Shown here: positions 34,326-45,481 of the stretch, piece by piece
Numbering within the stretch: the stretch's first letter is position 1
Layout of the letters: every line of letters starts with the position of its first letter
Assembly: GCF_030269925.1 (NCBI RefSeq)
Contig: NC_085112.1
Span: 3,473,501-3,537,500, forward strand
Direction of reading: 5' to 3'
DNA: 64,000 nucleotides
Source: Bombyx mori
Taxonomy: Eukaryota; Arthropoda; Insecta; Lepidoptera; Bombycidae
Notes under the pieces: generated by a model
Databases searched by the model: none
What the model saw: only the letters and a program-made list of their open reading frames with translations
What the model was told of the DNA's origin: nothing
Position numbers and translations under genes: made by a program

Positions 34326-34480
34326 CTTTTTTTTTTTTTATTGCTTAGATGGGTGGACGAGCTCTCAGCCCACCTGATGTTAAGTGGTTACTGGAGCCCA
34401 TAGACATCCACAACGTAAATGCGCCACCCACCTTTGAGATACAAGTTCTAAGGTCTCAAGTATAGTAACGTGCTGTATAA
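34326..34480 (-). mobile_element. Bm1-type SINE, short copy
   Basis: T-run (reverse poly(A)) then 'ttgcttagatgggtggacga' and about 120 bp of the SINE 3' half; 5'-truncated. Confidence 0.8.
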
Positions 34481-35841
34481 TCAAGTTGGTGAAATTTAAT
34501 TTTCCGATGACCATTTCTTTAATGATATCGTGTCAATCATCAATCCGTGCTACCACCACCAGTCTTACTTATCGCAAACGGTTCCCGGACATCTGATGTA
34601 TTTCATCATCTCACAATTTAAAAGCCCGTAATCTTATAAATAACTAAACTAAATCTGTTAATGATATCCATCTGTCGTCATTACATTAAGAACATTAAGT
34701 TTAATGCAGAACAAATGCCATTTCCAGATTGATCAGATGAATGCGCAGCATGTCTATGATGCATCTACAACTATCATCAGACTGTCTTGCCTGGTCTTGT
34801 TTCTAAAAATGCTTTATTCCAATGAACATATCTGGGTATTCCGCCACTACCACGGGTGGGTTTCTTAGTTTATTGGATTTTATTTATTTTTTGCTTGAGG
34901 AGGCAATGAACCGACCTTCGCCTTCACGTGGGAGACGGTAGGTGGAAACTAAGCCCCTAAAATCTTTTATCGCTCGATAACCCACGTCCAAACCTGGCAT
35001 AAGACAGATCTCAACCTAGGCAGACACGGGGTATGGCAGACCTTCAGCAAAGAGCGCGCCTCTCCCCAACACCTCTTGCGATGATTAATACGAAATGTTT
35101 TTATTTTACATTAATAGACAAAATTAGTAAACATTTAAGCCGTTTAAGTATATACGTTACTAGTCCTATATGAACATTAATATGTAGCACAACATCAATA
35201 TCTGAAATCGAAGTTGTCCAACCTTATAGAGCTCTTCATGAGAACTTCTTATTGTACTAGACTGCAAGCGTGCTTTTTCGAACGACATTTGAAATCTAAA
35301 TGCTTACCAATATGTAATTGTAATTTAATAATTTGGATACATTGTGTTCAGCGTGTATTTGCTTTGTGTTACGTGTAAACCTTTAGTACCTACATATATT
35401 TTTCAGCTTTCGACTTTTTGTTCAATCTTAGCACACTGACTTCACGTATTTCGGTCAGGTCGAGAAGTCCAATTCCAAACGCATATTGTGATTCCGTACC
35501 CATCCGGTAAAATTATCTCGTAATTCCGTACCCATCTGGTAAAATTATCTCTCTTCCTCTAACTTTAGAAGAGGATGGACGATCTGTCATGATTTCGATT
35601 GTTTTCGAGATGGATTACAAAATATACGAGCAAGGGATCTCTTACATCATGCATTTGTAAACTCGGCCAGTGGTACATTATGTGGACTTGCTTGCTGACC
35701 TGCAGCAACGATCATCGCAATCTTTTTTAGCAAATTAAACATTATCCATACGTAATTAGAGCCATATTACTTAAGCCATTACCAGTATTAGCGTGTACAA
35801 ACAATTACGTCTTATACGACAGAAAAGAGATGAATATATTT
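34481..35841. other. Intron/spacer without recognised gene
   Basis: Contains a 32-bp direct duplication ('attccgtacccatc') at about 35492 and 35524. No exon-like signal. Confidence 0.45.
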
Positions 35842-36056
35842 TTAATCTTTACGTTTGATCAATCTCGGCGGGTGATTATGTTCGCCTTCGGCCGCCATTA
35901 CTTTGTCGTTGTACGTAAACAGACAGGCTTTGCAACTGTAGGAGCATTGAGAGGAACAACGCCATCGCGTCCTGTTACTCCTCGAAGGCGCAGCGTAATA
36001 AGTATACCCGTTTAATTCGATCAGACGTTTGCCTCGTTGTGAAACCTTGAAGTTAA
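35842..36056 (-). CDS. mod(mdg4): Alternative terminal exon FL16 (FLYWCH)
   Basis: 215 nt after acceptor 'atgtgttttttcag', phase bases TT. NFKVSQRGKRLIELNGYTYY then RWRC-x7-C-x17-HNH and a basic tail PPRLIKRKD before TAA. Two additional cysteines occur in the finger (SQCSYSCKACL). Shares the NGYTYY block with FL14 and FL15. Confidence 0.9.
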
Positions 36057-36639
36057 CTGAAAAAACACATTGGTCTTTTTAGTAAATGTACAAACTGAGA
36101 TTACATTAGTGCACGTTAATGAATAAAACATATTAATTGAATGTGAAATTAATAAAAGTTACTTGAAAAAAATACATATGTTTATTTTATAACTAACAAC
36201 AGAACAACAACAAAAACAGTGTACATCAATAGCAGGATTTATTCCTACCCTCTAATTTTTTATATTATATGTGGGTAATAATTGTTGTATTACTTATTTT
36301 TTACTATATATTATAGTTATACTACTTATATTTTGTTAGACCTGTTTTGGGTTAAATCATATATACGAGCTTGAATTAAGTAAATTTTTAGATACAATAA
36401 CAGTAATCAATTAGTCAGTTATTCCGTTACCATAAGATATAAGACAAAGATATATTGTATTGTATATTGAAACCGCTTTCAATAACGCGGTCTAGATTAA
36501 CAGTGTGTTGTTTGTTGATTATTGGCTATTATACTCGGTCACTACTAATATTATCGATTCTCAATACTAAATAGCAAAATATGAGATTTTATTAAATAGT
36601 CAAGAATAGTAGACATTTTTTTTTTAACAATTACGCCAC

Positions 36640-36863
36640 GTTAACTGGTCCCGTGATAAGTTCGTAAAGAACTTGTGTTACAGGTACCAGATAACGGAAA
36701 TAAATGTAAGATTTTTATTATACACATACATATATTTAATATACATCCATAACCCTGGAAAAGACATTTATATTTACCATACAAATATCTTCCCTTGGCG
36801 GGATTCGAAACCGCGACCCCCTTGTGTAGTGACCATGTCACTTACCACTACACCAGACGGCCG
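36640..36863 (-). mobile_element. tRNA-derived SINE, minus strand
   Basis: Minus-strand A box (TGGTGTAGTGGTAAGTG, 36855-36839) and B box (GGTTTCGAATCC, 36812-36801) in an Asp/Gly-like tRNA head, then a body toward 36640. The head differs from the SINE at 32100. Confidence 0.65.
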
Positions 36864-36933
36864 TTAAATCTGTTACAATTAAATCACGTGTTAAGAACGT
36901 TTTAATTACGAAAATACATATTTACTTCTTTAC

Positions 36934-37083
36934 TTTTTTTTATTGCCTTTGCAGGCAAACGAGCAAAGGCCCACCTGATGGTAAGCGGTTACGGTCGCTC
37001 ATGGATGTCAGCAATGCCAGGGGCAGAGCCAAGCCGCTGCCTACCATTGAGTACCCTCGCAACCCTCGTTTGAAAAAAAAACG
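36934..37083 (-). mobile_element. LINE (family A) 3' fragment
   Basis: T-run then the reversed 3' end of family A, 5'-truncated after about 45 codons and diverged. Confidence 0.75.
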
Positions 37084-37411
37084 TTTCTTTTCTAACATAA
37101 GACGCAATGTAAATAAAAAACCCCGTTGCGGGGTTAACGAACTTTTATGGCGCGAAGGAGTTGTGTCTGCTTTGTTCTGAGGATTTACAAAAATTTCCAG
37201 TCCAGTCAAAGGAAAATTATTTACTGTGTAAGCAATCATTGACAAAACAAAAGTTTTTATTTATGTTTATTACTTACAGTTAACGTGTTAATTATTTTCA
37301 ATTAGAACAGTAAATGGGAGTTTAAATATAAAAGAAGTGAGTATATTTAAAAAATAATACTTATTTCAATGTGACCAAACTATTCAGTTATTAGTTATAT
37401 ATATAGTTATA

Positions 37412-39182
37412 TATATCAGTAAAGGTTTTGAAGTCTGTAATAGACATTATTGCTCCTCATCTTGCTAGTATTTTTAATGATTGTATTAGGTGTGGTGTAT
37501 TTCCTGACTTAATGAAACATAGTAAAGTGATTCCTCTTTTTAAATCTGGTAGTACTGATGACCCCTCTAACTATAGACCTATTTCAGTACTCCCTACGTT
37601 GAGTAAAATCTTTGAAAAAATAATTTTGACACAACTTTTAGAACATTTTAATTCAAATAACCTGCTTCATAATAAACAATTCGGGTTTACCAGGGGTCGC
37701 TCTACAACTGATGCAGGTGCTTATCTAGTCAAAAATATTTTTAAATCTTGGGAGGAATCACATGATTGTCTTGGAATTTTCTGTGACTTATCCAAAGCAT
37801 TTGACTGTGTTGAACATGAAACATTGGTGAGGAAACTACATCACTATGGTATTAGGGATGGTGCATTGGAACTTATTACTTCCTATTTATCAGGACGGAT
37901 ACAAACAGTAGATGTGAAAGGTAATAGATCTTCAGGTACCTTGTTGAAAATGGGTGTACCTCAGGGTTCCATTTTGGGTCCTTTTTTATTTCTAATATAT
38001 ATAAACGATTTACCTAGTTTTATTGAGTCCCGACACGAGGTCGTATTATTCGCAGATGATACATCTTTATTATTTAAAATTAAACGACAATTACAAGTCT
38101 ATGACGAAGTGAATGATGCGATTTCGTGTGTGGTTCATTGGTTCCGTATCAATAACCTATTATTGAATAGTAAGAAAACTAAATGTATTAAATTTACTTT
38201 AAAATGTATTAAACCATCTTTAAATGTGAGACAAGTGGATAGTGATGTAATTGTTTCTGAGGAATCATTGGAGCTTGTTGAGTCAACCGTATTTCTTGGT
38301 ATAACAGTGGACTCCAAACTGCAATGGGGACCTCATATTCATAAATTGGCGAGTAAGCTCAGCTCTGCAGCATACGCAGTAAAAAAAATTAGAATGTTAA
38401 CAAACGCGGACACGGCTCGTTTAGTTTACTTTAGTTACTTCCACAGTGTCATGTCCTATGGCATTTTGCTATGGGGCAATGCGGCCGATGTAGAAACGAT
38501 ATTTATTCTGCAGAAAAGAGCTATACGCGCTATTTATAACATGCACTCAAGGGAATCCCTGAGGGAGAAATTTAAAGAAATTAAAGTTCTCACTATGCCA
38601 TCCCAGTACATTTTTGAAAATTTGATGTATGTTCGTAAACATATTGAGGAGTTTCCTAAAAAGTCGGACATACATAATAGAAATACTAGGAACAAACACA
38701 AGCTTGTTGTGCCGATGAGTAGGTTACATAAGATACGAAATTCATTCGGGTGTTTGTCTGTGCGCCTGTACAACAAAATCCCACAAGATGTTCAGAACCT
38801 ACATATACATAGGTTTAAGAAAACTGTTAAAGAACATCTGTGCAATAAAGCTTACTATAAAGTCAATGATTATCTAGAAGATTGCACAAAGTGGGAATGA
38901 GTTGCTCGCTCCGGGCATTTCAATATTGTAGTAATTGTTACGTTATAATACTCATTGTAAAAAACTCATATTTAAAAAAAATAATGTAATATTAAAAAAT
39001 TAATAAATAATAATTTATTAAAAAAAAAAAAAAAAAAAACATGCCCGCTGAGTTTCTTGCCAATTCTTCTCAGGACGGAGGCTAGTTCTTGTGAATTGGC
39101 GGTAGTTCTTTTGACGTTCAACAAGTATGTACTTTCATTTATGTTGAATAAAATTTTTTTGATTTGATTTGATTTGATTTTG
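37412..39182 (+). mobile_element. 5'-truncated CR1-like LINE
   Basis: RT coding sequence followed by a 3' region that ends not in poly(A) but in repeats of TTTGA (39157-39182), typical of CR1-related elements. An internal A-run at 39020 precedes the final 'ctgagtttcttgccaattc' block. The 5' boundary is inferred from loss of coding resemblance. Confidence 0.75.
37428..38900 (+). CDS. CR1/Jockey-type reverse transcriptase (partial, open frame)
   Basis: 490 codons without a stop. RT blocks in order: FPDLMKHSKVIPLFKSG (about 25-41), YRPISVLPTLSKIFEK (about 50), QFGFTRGRSTT (about 85), catalytic block A FCDLSKAFDCVEHETL (about 118-133), block B GVPQGSILGPFLFLIYINDL (about 176-195), catalytic FADDTSLLF (about 209), then the thumb (GITVDSKLQWGPHIHKL). 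The endonuclease is missing through 5' truncation, and the first codon is not a true start. Low GC compared with the Jockey copies. Confidence 0.9.
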   Translation: MKSVIDIIAPHLASIFNDCIRCGVFPDLMKHSKVIPLFKSGSTDDPSNYRPISVLPTLSKIFEKIILTQLLEHFNSNNLLHNKQFGFTRGRSTTDAGAYLVKNIFKSWEESHDCLGIFCDLSKAFDCVEHETLVRKLHHYGIRDGALELITSYLSGRIQTVDVKGNRSSGTLLKMGVPQGSILGPFLFLIYINDLPSFIESRHEVVLFADDTSLLFKIKRQLQVYDEVNDAISCVVHWFRINNLLLNSKKTKCIKFTLKCIKPSLNVRQVDSDVIVSEESLELVESTVFLGITVDSKLQWGPHIHKLASKLSSAAYAVKKIRMLTNADTARLVYFSYFHSVMSYGILLWGNAADVETIFILQKRAIRAIYNMHSRESLREKFKEIKVLTMPSQYIFENLMYVRKHIEEFPKKSDIHNRNTRNKHKLVVPMSRLHKIRNSFGCLSVRLYNKIPQDVQNLHIHRFKKTVKEHLCNKAYYKVNDYLEDCTKWE

Positions 39183-39419
39183 ATTCCATGGACGTCTTAT
39201 TTTTTATTTTCGGTTTTATTTTCTTAAAGGCAATGAGAAGAAGGAATGTTGCCACATACATTTGTCACATAGGATTGTATGCACGGTTTTTTAATCAGAA
39301 ACAGTTCGCTCGAAATCCATTCGTATTTCATTACCCCTTATCGGAAGATTCTAGTATCTAAATTATTCAAATACCCTTATTTATGTACATACTTTTAGGT
39401 ATGATACATTTTGTTTTGG

Positions 39420-39425
39420 TTTATT
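39420..39425 (-). promoter_or_regulatory. AATAAA polyadenylation hexamer for FL17
   Basis: Minus-strand AATAAA 16 nt after the FL17 stop. Confidence 0.5.
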
Positions 39426-39440
39426 CATTCACAGACCAAA

Positions 39441-39649
39441 TTATTTATAATTAGGTTCATGATTATGTATGTTATTAGCGTAAATCACTTCGTTGTGCAC
39501 CACAATTAGTTTGGCTCTGCATTTCAGCTTGTGATGCGTGGAGCAGCGCCAATGGTCCTGAGATCGCCTGTGAAACCTGTAACCTTCCATTACTATGATG
39601 CTGTTATGTCCTTTACGTGATTTAGTTATTTCATAGAATGGAACGTCAC
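39441..39649 (-). CDS. mod(mdg4): Alternative terminal exon FL17 (FLYWCH)
   Basis: 209 nt after acceptor 'gatttgttttag', phase bases GT. DVPFYEITKSRKGHNSIIVM then GYRF, HWRC-x7-C-x17-HNH and tail EPNYK before TAA. Histidine replaces the usual arginine before the tryptophan. Two or three codons longer at the start than its neighbours. Confidence 0.9.
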
Positions 39650-39814
39650 CTAAAACAAATCGAAAAGTAAAGGGAATGACATCAGTTTTGTATCCGGCGT
39701 GTTTTTCTTATTTAATTTGACTTGAGTTGTAACTTGTGCTACATGTCACTGTCATATACGATCAGAATGTTCGACGCGAAGTATTTTGACGAATTGTTCG
39801 AGATGATTCCTTCA

Positions 39815-40075
39815 TATTTTTATTTTTTTATTCCTTAGATTTGTGGACGAGCTCACAGCCCACCTGGTGTTAAGTGGCTACTGGAGTCCATAGATATCTA
39901 CGACCTAAATGCGTCACCCACCTTGAGGTATAAGTTCTAAGGTCTCAAGTATAGTTACAACGGCTGCCCCAGTCTTCAAACCGAAATGCATTACTGCTTC
40001 ACAGCAGAAATAAACACAAGAGGGCCTGCCACCAGTAATTACGCAAATTTATATTTTATAATTTTGCGGGTTTGA
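39815..40075 (-). mobile_element. Bm1-type SINE
   Basis: Minus orientation: 'tttttattccttagatttgt', 'agctcacagcccacctggtg' and onward to the TTTGCGGGTTTGATTTTTA block; moderately diverged. A Jockey 3' end sits just to the right. Confidence 0.75.
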
Positions 40076-40112
40076 TTTTTAATACACGATATTATTCTTT
40101 AGAAAAGTTGGT

Positions 40113-40398
40113 ACTCGTCTGGGGCACCACAAGCACCGGTCACCGTCCTCGTCGAACGCTTGCGACGAAGGGCTCGACGAGCGAATCAACCCACAGATAC
40201 AGCCCACTGAGTTTCTCGCCGGATCTTCTAAGTGGGTCGCGTTTCCGATCCGGTGGTAGATTCTGCGAAGCACTGCTCTTGCTAGGGTCAGTGTTAGCAA
40301 CTCTCCGGTTTGAGCCCCGTGAGCTCACCTACAAACGTTAGGGCGAAGCTGAAATAGCCTCTCAAGGCTATCAGCATAGGTAGGAGAAAAAAAACCCG
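40113..40398 (+). mobile_element. Jockey-like LINE 3' end, 5'-truncated
   Basis: Starts in the last codons of ORF2 ('caccacaagcaccggtcacc', also at 56401) and continues through the 3' UTR to 'gcataggtagg' plus A-run. Very close to the 53266 element; one short deletion near the ORF end. Confidence 0.85.
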
Positions 40399-40902
40399 TC
40401 TGGGATTCGAGCACCGGTGCATCGCTCAACACGAATGCACCGGACGTCTTATCCCTTAGGCCACAACCACTTCAAAAAATCGTCTCTTGGTTTTACCTTC
40501 GGAGTTAAGTTTATCCTTTCTATCCGATTCATTAACATTAATTTTGATACTAAAAATCAATCATCTCCGAATACGTAATAGAAAATATATATTAGAAAAT
40601 TAACTTAATACATTTCTCTGAAAAATATTTCTGACAAAATAAGATGTTTACCTTTGTACATAGTATTTAGACATTCTTTAAATCTGTTTTTATTGTATTT
40701 TCTTTGTGTGTACAATAAGTATAAAATATTTAAAAAATGTCAAGTTTCTCTAATATTGCCTATTAAATCTATTGGTGTAAAATAACCGGAGCCAACTAAA
40801 TAATTTTGTTGGTGGCGAGTGCAGACAAATAAACCAATAAAAGATCGTTTTACAAGACCGATTGGCTAATATTTAATTTGCATCTATAGACATTAATTAA
40901 CG

Positions 40903-41012
40903 GCAGGCAGCGGCTTGGCTCTACCCCTGGCATTGCTGAAGTCCATGGGCGACGGTTACCGCTCACCATCAGGTGGGCCGTATGCTCGTCGGTCTACAAG
41001 GGCAAAAAAAAA
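40903..41012 (+). mobile_element. LINE (family A) 3' fragment
   Basis: About 110 bp of the extreme 3' end in sense orientation, ending in an A-run. Nearly identical to bases 845-960. Confidence 0.8.
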
Positions 41013-41226
41013 GACAGTATGAACACAATTAGCCCATCGTAAGTCTTTACGGTGCGTTCAAAACGTTTACAGTTGACTCGATCTCTGATTATCTTTAGAA
41101 ACATACATACATACAACAACTGTAACATTTAATTGGTAACAATATCTTTTTTAATCCTATATAGTTTTTATCGTTTGGAGACATCATTTTTGTCATTGGC
41201 AGGAAAGTGTGAGTTTTTTATTAATT

Positions 41227-41441
41227 TCATATAACCGGATTGTGGTTATGCGTGTTTTTGACAGACACTATGTCATTCTCGATCGTGTATACTGCCGCAT
41301 TGCATTTTCTTGAGTGATGAGTGGAGCAGATCCACCTTTTCTTCATTGAACTTGGGGATCCGTAATTTTTTTTTTTGAAATATTTGTATCTTTGGTATAT
41401 TAGGGTGTATTCTCCGGGCCGTCTTGACGGTATGAACAGAA
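41227..41441 (-). CDS. mod(mdg4): Alternative terminal exon FL18 (FLYWCH)
   Basis: 215 nt after acceptor 'atgctttgttacag', phase bases TT. LFIPSRRPGEYTLIYQRYKY, a Lys run (FKKKKNYG), then KRWIC-x7-C-x17-HNH and a short tail NPVI before TGA. The Lys run is encoded by an A-tract (minus strand), a spot prone to slippage. Ligands are intact. Confidence 0.88.
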
Positions 41442-41539
41442 CTGTAACAAAGCATTTTTTAATAATAAAATAAGTAATACGTATAGGTGTGTAATATTTA
41501 TTAAGTTATTAAGACCCAATCACCCGCGCTTCGAAGTAT

Positions 41540-41970
41540 ACCGTAAGCTGGGAACTTTTTGGCAGGAGCGCGAGGAGTGAAGTTGTGTGATTTGTGTTAT
41601 TTTGTTTATTTAGTGTTTCTTCAGGATTAAATGTGTAATAACGGTTGTTTATTAACTGTTTAATATCTGTGAAAGTGCACAAATGTGGGAAAATGAAACA
41701 AAGCCGCTGGACGTAACTTTTCGGGATCCTCCAAAAAGTCCACTGAAAAAATCTCAGTAAATCACCACAATTTACTCAGATTATATTTCATCCCATAACA
41801 TCAAATCTCATTTCATTTCACTTCATCCCAGTTGATTAATATCTCAAATTAATCATCTTCATTTCATTTCATCATTTTTCATAAAATTAAGAATATAAAC
41901 TAAAATAAGACATGACTTAAAGATCTTAGTTACCAGGTCATAAAATCACTTAAAAAAAATGACGTAAGCT
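41540..41970 (+). repeat. Dispersed ~420-bp repeat, copy 1
   Basis: Same sequence as 49050-49460: 'actttttggc', 'tgtttcttcagg', 'gtgcacaaatgtgggaaaat', 'agccgctggacgtaactt' and a (TCATT)n-like stretch, ending in an A-run then 'tgacgta'. No ORF and no recognised family. The 3' A-run and flanking direct repeats suggest retroposition. Confidence 0.75.
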
Positions 41971-42234
41971 CTATGGTCTGTGGAACAATCGGTACGGGAG
42001 TCTCACTATCTCAGTCTAGTACTAAGCACTGATAATATACATAATATTTAATCAAAGCATCAAAGCATCAAGGTGACTAATAGTGTTGTTTAATGATATC
42101 TAAACATGTTTTATTGATTACTAAGATTATTTGATACCTCTTAAAGAATAAGGATTTCCAATAAACTTAAATATAATTTCTCTGTGGTGCTCTCTAAGCA
42201 CTAAGCGCAGCTTGTATACCAAAAGTCCTTCGTT

Positions 42235-42690
42235 CTTCTTTTTTTTTTTTTTCTTTTTTTTTTTTATTGCTTTTATGTGTGGACGAGCTCACAGCCCACC
42301 TGGTGTTAAGTGGTTACTGGAGCCCATAGACATCTACAACGTAAATGCGCCACACACCTTGAGATATAGTTCTAAGGTCTCAGTATAGTCACAACGGCTG
42401 CCCCACCCTTCAAACCGAAACGCATTACTGCTTCACGGCAGAAATAGGCGGGGCGGTGGTACCCACCCGTGCGGACTCACAAGAGGTCCTACCACCAGTA
42501 ATTACGCAAATTATAATTTTGCGGGTTTGATTTTTATTGCACGATGTTATTCCTTCACCGTGGAAGTCAATCGTGAACATTTGTTGAGTACGTATTTCAT
42601 TAGAAAAATTGGTACCCGCCAGCGAGATTCGAACACCAGTGCATCGCTCGATACGAATGCACCGGACGTCTTATCTTTTAGGCCACGCTT
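42235..42690 (-). mobile_element. Full-length Bm1-type SINE
   Basis: Minus orientation, T-rich tail at 42235-42265, complete body to 'caccggacgtcttatctttt' and 'aggccac'. One of the two best copies in the window (with 43657-44108). Confidence 0.85.
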
Positions 42691-43326
42691 CTTTCTATTA
42701 AATGTACGTGCATAATATTTGTGATGCAGAGTTCGTTGTGAAAATAATATATTTAGATATTATAAAAAGGCATATTTAGCTTATCACGTGTGAAATAAAA
42801 ATAAAAGAATTAGATATGCCGATGGATATTTATTTTCTCAAAAATTCTAAAAGCTAAAATTTGAACGGCAAATTGAATTCAAGCCAGATATCATTTCAGT
42901 TTAGTTATAAAAATCTTATTTACTTTATATCATGTGGAATGTATACTAAAATGCATTTTATGTCACATCACATCAATAAGTCATTTGCAAATCATAAAAA
43001 TCGTTTTAAATATTGCGTTTATGCTAACACCATCAGTCAATACAATACATCGTTTTGAATGAAATAATTTTAATTTTATTATGATTCAAAAAGATTTTCA
43101 TAAATTTCATTTTACAATTTTTCGACTATTAAATTATTCAATAGTCGGAACTGGCACGATTCAATAGTCGAAACTGATAGTCGAAAGATCAATTGTCGTA
43201 ACTGCTATCCCATGTTGGTGATATGTTATTGGAAATATTCCCCGCAGTGCCCACAACAATCATACAACTTCATGCCAATCGGATAAAGGACGCGTATTCG
43301 CCACGGATAGGAAAAACAAGCTTGCA

Positions 43327-43432
43327 AATGTTTATTTTTATACAGGGTGTATTAAAACGGTTCCCATCCGAAACCACCTAAATGTTTATTTTTATAAAGG
43401 GTGTATTAAAACTGCTCTTAGCCGAAACCAGT
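43327..43432 (+). repeat. 54-bp direct duplication
   Basis: 'aaatgtttatttttatacag' plus 'ggtgtattaaaac' and 'cgaaacca' occur at 43327 and again at about 43380, with small differences. Confidence 0.75.
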
Positions 43433-43589
43433 AGTAGCAGTAAGTAGTAAGTAAAGTAAAAACATTTTTCAACAGTAAAATAAAGTAAAAACATTACTCA
43501 CCTACCAAGCTAAGAATAATTTTTATTGCAAAAACGAGTGAGCGAATTCACTGCTAATTTTGTCTTAAATGGCTCTCGCAACCCATCGC

Positions 43590-44215
43590 GAGATCACATC
43601 ACAACGCAAATGTCACCTTCCACATTGAGACTATACTGAACCTTAGAACTAATATCTTTTTTTTTTCTTTTTTTTCTTAGATGGGTGGACGAGCTCACAG
43701 CCCACCTGGTGTTAAGTGGTTACTGGAGCCCATAAACATCTACAACGTAAATGCGCCACCCACCTCGAGATATAAGTTCTAAGGTCTCAGTATAGTTACA
43801 ACGGCTGCCCCACCCTTCGAACCGAAACGCATTACTGCTTCACGGCGGAAATAGGCGGGGTGGTGGTACCTACCCGTGCGGACTCCCAAGAGGTCCTACC
43901 ACCAGTGATTACGCAAATTATAATTTTGCGGGTTTGATTTTTATTACACGATGTTATTCCTTCACCGTGGAAGTCAATCGTGAACATTAAAATTTGTTGA
44001 GTACGTATTTCATTAGAAAAATTGGTACCCGCCTGCGGGATTCGAACACCGGTGCATCGCTACATACGAATGCACCGGACGTCTTATCCTTTAGGCCACG
44101 ACGACTTCATATCTCAAGGTGAGTGGCGGTATTTATATTATATATGTCTATGGGCTCCGGTGACCACTCAACACGAGGCGGGCTGTCACTTCGTCCTCCC
44201 ATCATAGAAAAAAAA
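43590..44215 (+). mobile_element. Older Bm1-type SINE split by a younger one
   Basis: Sense Bm1 sequence stops at 43656 ('ttagaactaatatc') and resumes at 44109 ('atatctcaaggtgagtggcg'), continuing to 'tcgtcctcccatcatag' plus A-run. The inserted copy is in the opposite orientation. Confidence 0.8.
43657..44108 (-). mobile_element. Full-length Bm1-type SINE nested in an older copy
   Basis: Complete minus-oriented SINE with T-rich tail; the host SINE is duplicated at the site ('atatc' at 43652-43656 and 44109-44113). A rare case where the empty site is known from the family consensus. Confidence 0.85.
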
Positions 44216-44404
44216 GTGGTTTTGATTATGTTTTATAGCAGATATCATGATTAGTTCGAGTTTCGAGTTCTCGCAAGGTAAAGTCAATATGTGCTCAATT
44301 TCGATTTATTATAGTAATATCACATTAACAACTTCTTCAGAAACACTGTGATTTAGGGATCGGTTTTAACAAACCCTGTATGTGTTACACGGACTGTTCT
44401 ATGT

Positions 44405-44601
44405 TCATTTGATTTTATGATTATGTTCGTTGTAAATAGCAACAATTTTGTTGTCAACAACATGTATTCGGGCCTTGCAGTACTTGTTCTTGGTGCAGCA
44501 CCACCGCATCGTGCCGGTAACAGCGTTACCCGGCTTCAAATAAAAACTGGACCCTGCCACTTTAATGTTAATTTTACCCTTTTTCGTCTTTACCAATTTT
44601 A
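44405..44601 (-). CDS. mod(mdg4): Alternative terminal exon FL19 (FLYWCH)
   Basis: 197 nt after acceptor 'aacttttttttcag', phase bases TA. KLVKTKKGKINIKVAGSSFY then RWCC-x5-C-x17-HNH and a tail KIK before TGA. The shortest Cys-Cys loop of the array (five residues) and an extra cysteine beside the tryptophan. Its acceptor and first ~20 codons are repeated in tandem just upstream. Confidence 0.88.
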
Positions 44602-45075
44602 CTGAAAAAAAAGTTAGTAAAATGTTCGATTAAAAAGTTCGAGTAAAAACTGGATCCTTTCATTTTAATGTTAATTTTGCATTTTTCGTCTTAACCAATT
44701 TTCCTGAAAAAAAAAACCTAGTAAAATAGTTGATTAAAATTTTCGAGTATAAACTGGACCCTTCCACTTTAATGTTAATATTGCCTTTTTTCGTCTTTAC
44801 CAATTTTACTGGAAAAAAAATTAGTAAAATGTTTGATTACTTTAATGTTAATTTTAACCTTTTTCGTCTTTACCAATTTTACTGAAAAAAAAAAATTGTA
44901 AAATATTTGATTAAAAAGTTCGAATAAAAACTGGACACTCCCACTTTAATATTAGTTTGGCCTTTTTTCGTCTTGACCAATTATAGTGGAAAAACATTAG
45001 TAAAATATTTGATTAAAAAGTTCGAGTAAAAACTGGACCCTTCCACTTTAATATTAATTTTGCCTTTTTTCGATT
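44527..45075 (-). repeat. Tandem array of the FL19 splice acceptor and exon start
   Basis: The block coding KLVKTKKGKINIKV-like residues with its acceptor recurs at about 100-bp steps (one step about 73 bp). AG sites are at 44602 (the true exon), 44704, 44809 and 44882; the copy near 44985 has lost its AG. Only the exon start is copied, never the zinc finger. The copies also share a 'attaaaaagttcgagtaaaa' linker. Confidence 0.85.
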
Positions 45076-45481
45076 TAAAAAAGTTAAGCGTTCTATTTTC
45101 GACGACCTCAAATACTCTGTCATGTTTTCCATCTCGAATTCTGATTATTCTATGTTTGATAAAGGTCTGATCGAGATTTGAACTCACATAATTTCGACTG
45201 AATTAATAACAACGTGCTACTTACCACTAAGCAAAGTATAGTAAACTTTATTTCACAACGAATACAGCAGTTCTATACAATTATATTTCACGAACAATTG
45301 CGAGAAAGACGTACAATAATAGGCGGACTCTCATCATTTGAAGCATAATTTATTTGTATGATTTTGTAAAAAAAGAAAAAAAAAATTATAAAAATCAACA
45401 TAATAACCACATTTTATAAAATAATCAACAAAAAAATAATTAGAAATGTTAACGCATAATTCAGACGCAGCATTATAACTA

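Noticed and set aside
36801..36855. tRNA gene on the minus strand
   Set aside because: tRNA-like head of a SINE; the body continues without a mature tRNA 3' end.
37118..37136. GC hairpin followed by a short T/A stretch, like a bacterial terminator
   Set aside because: Single short palindrome in a eukaryotic intron next to a LINE fragment; no bacterial context.
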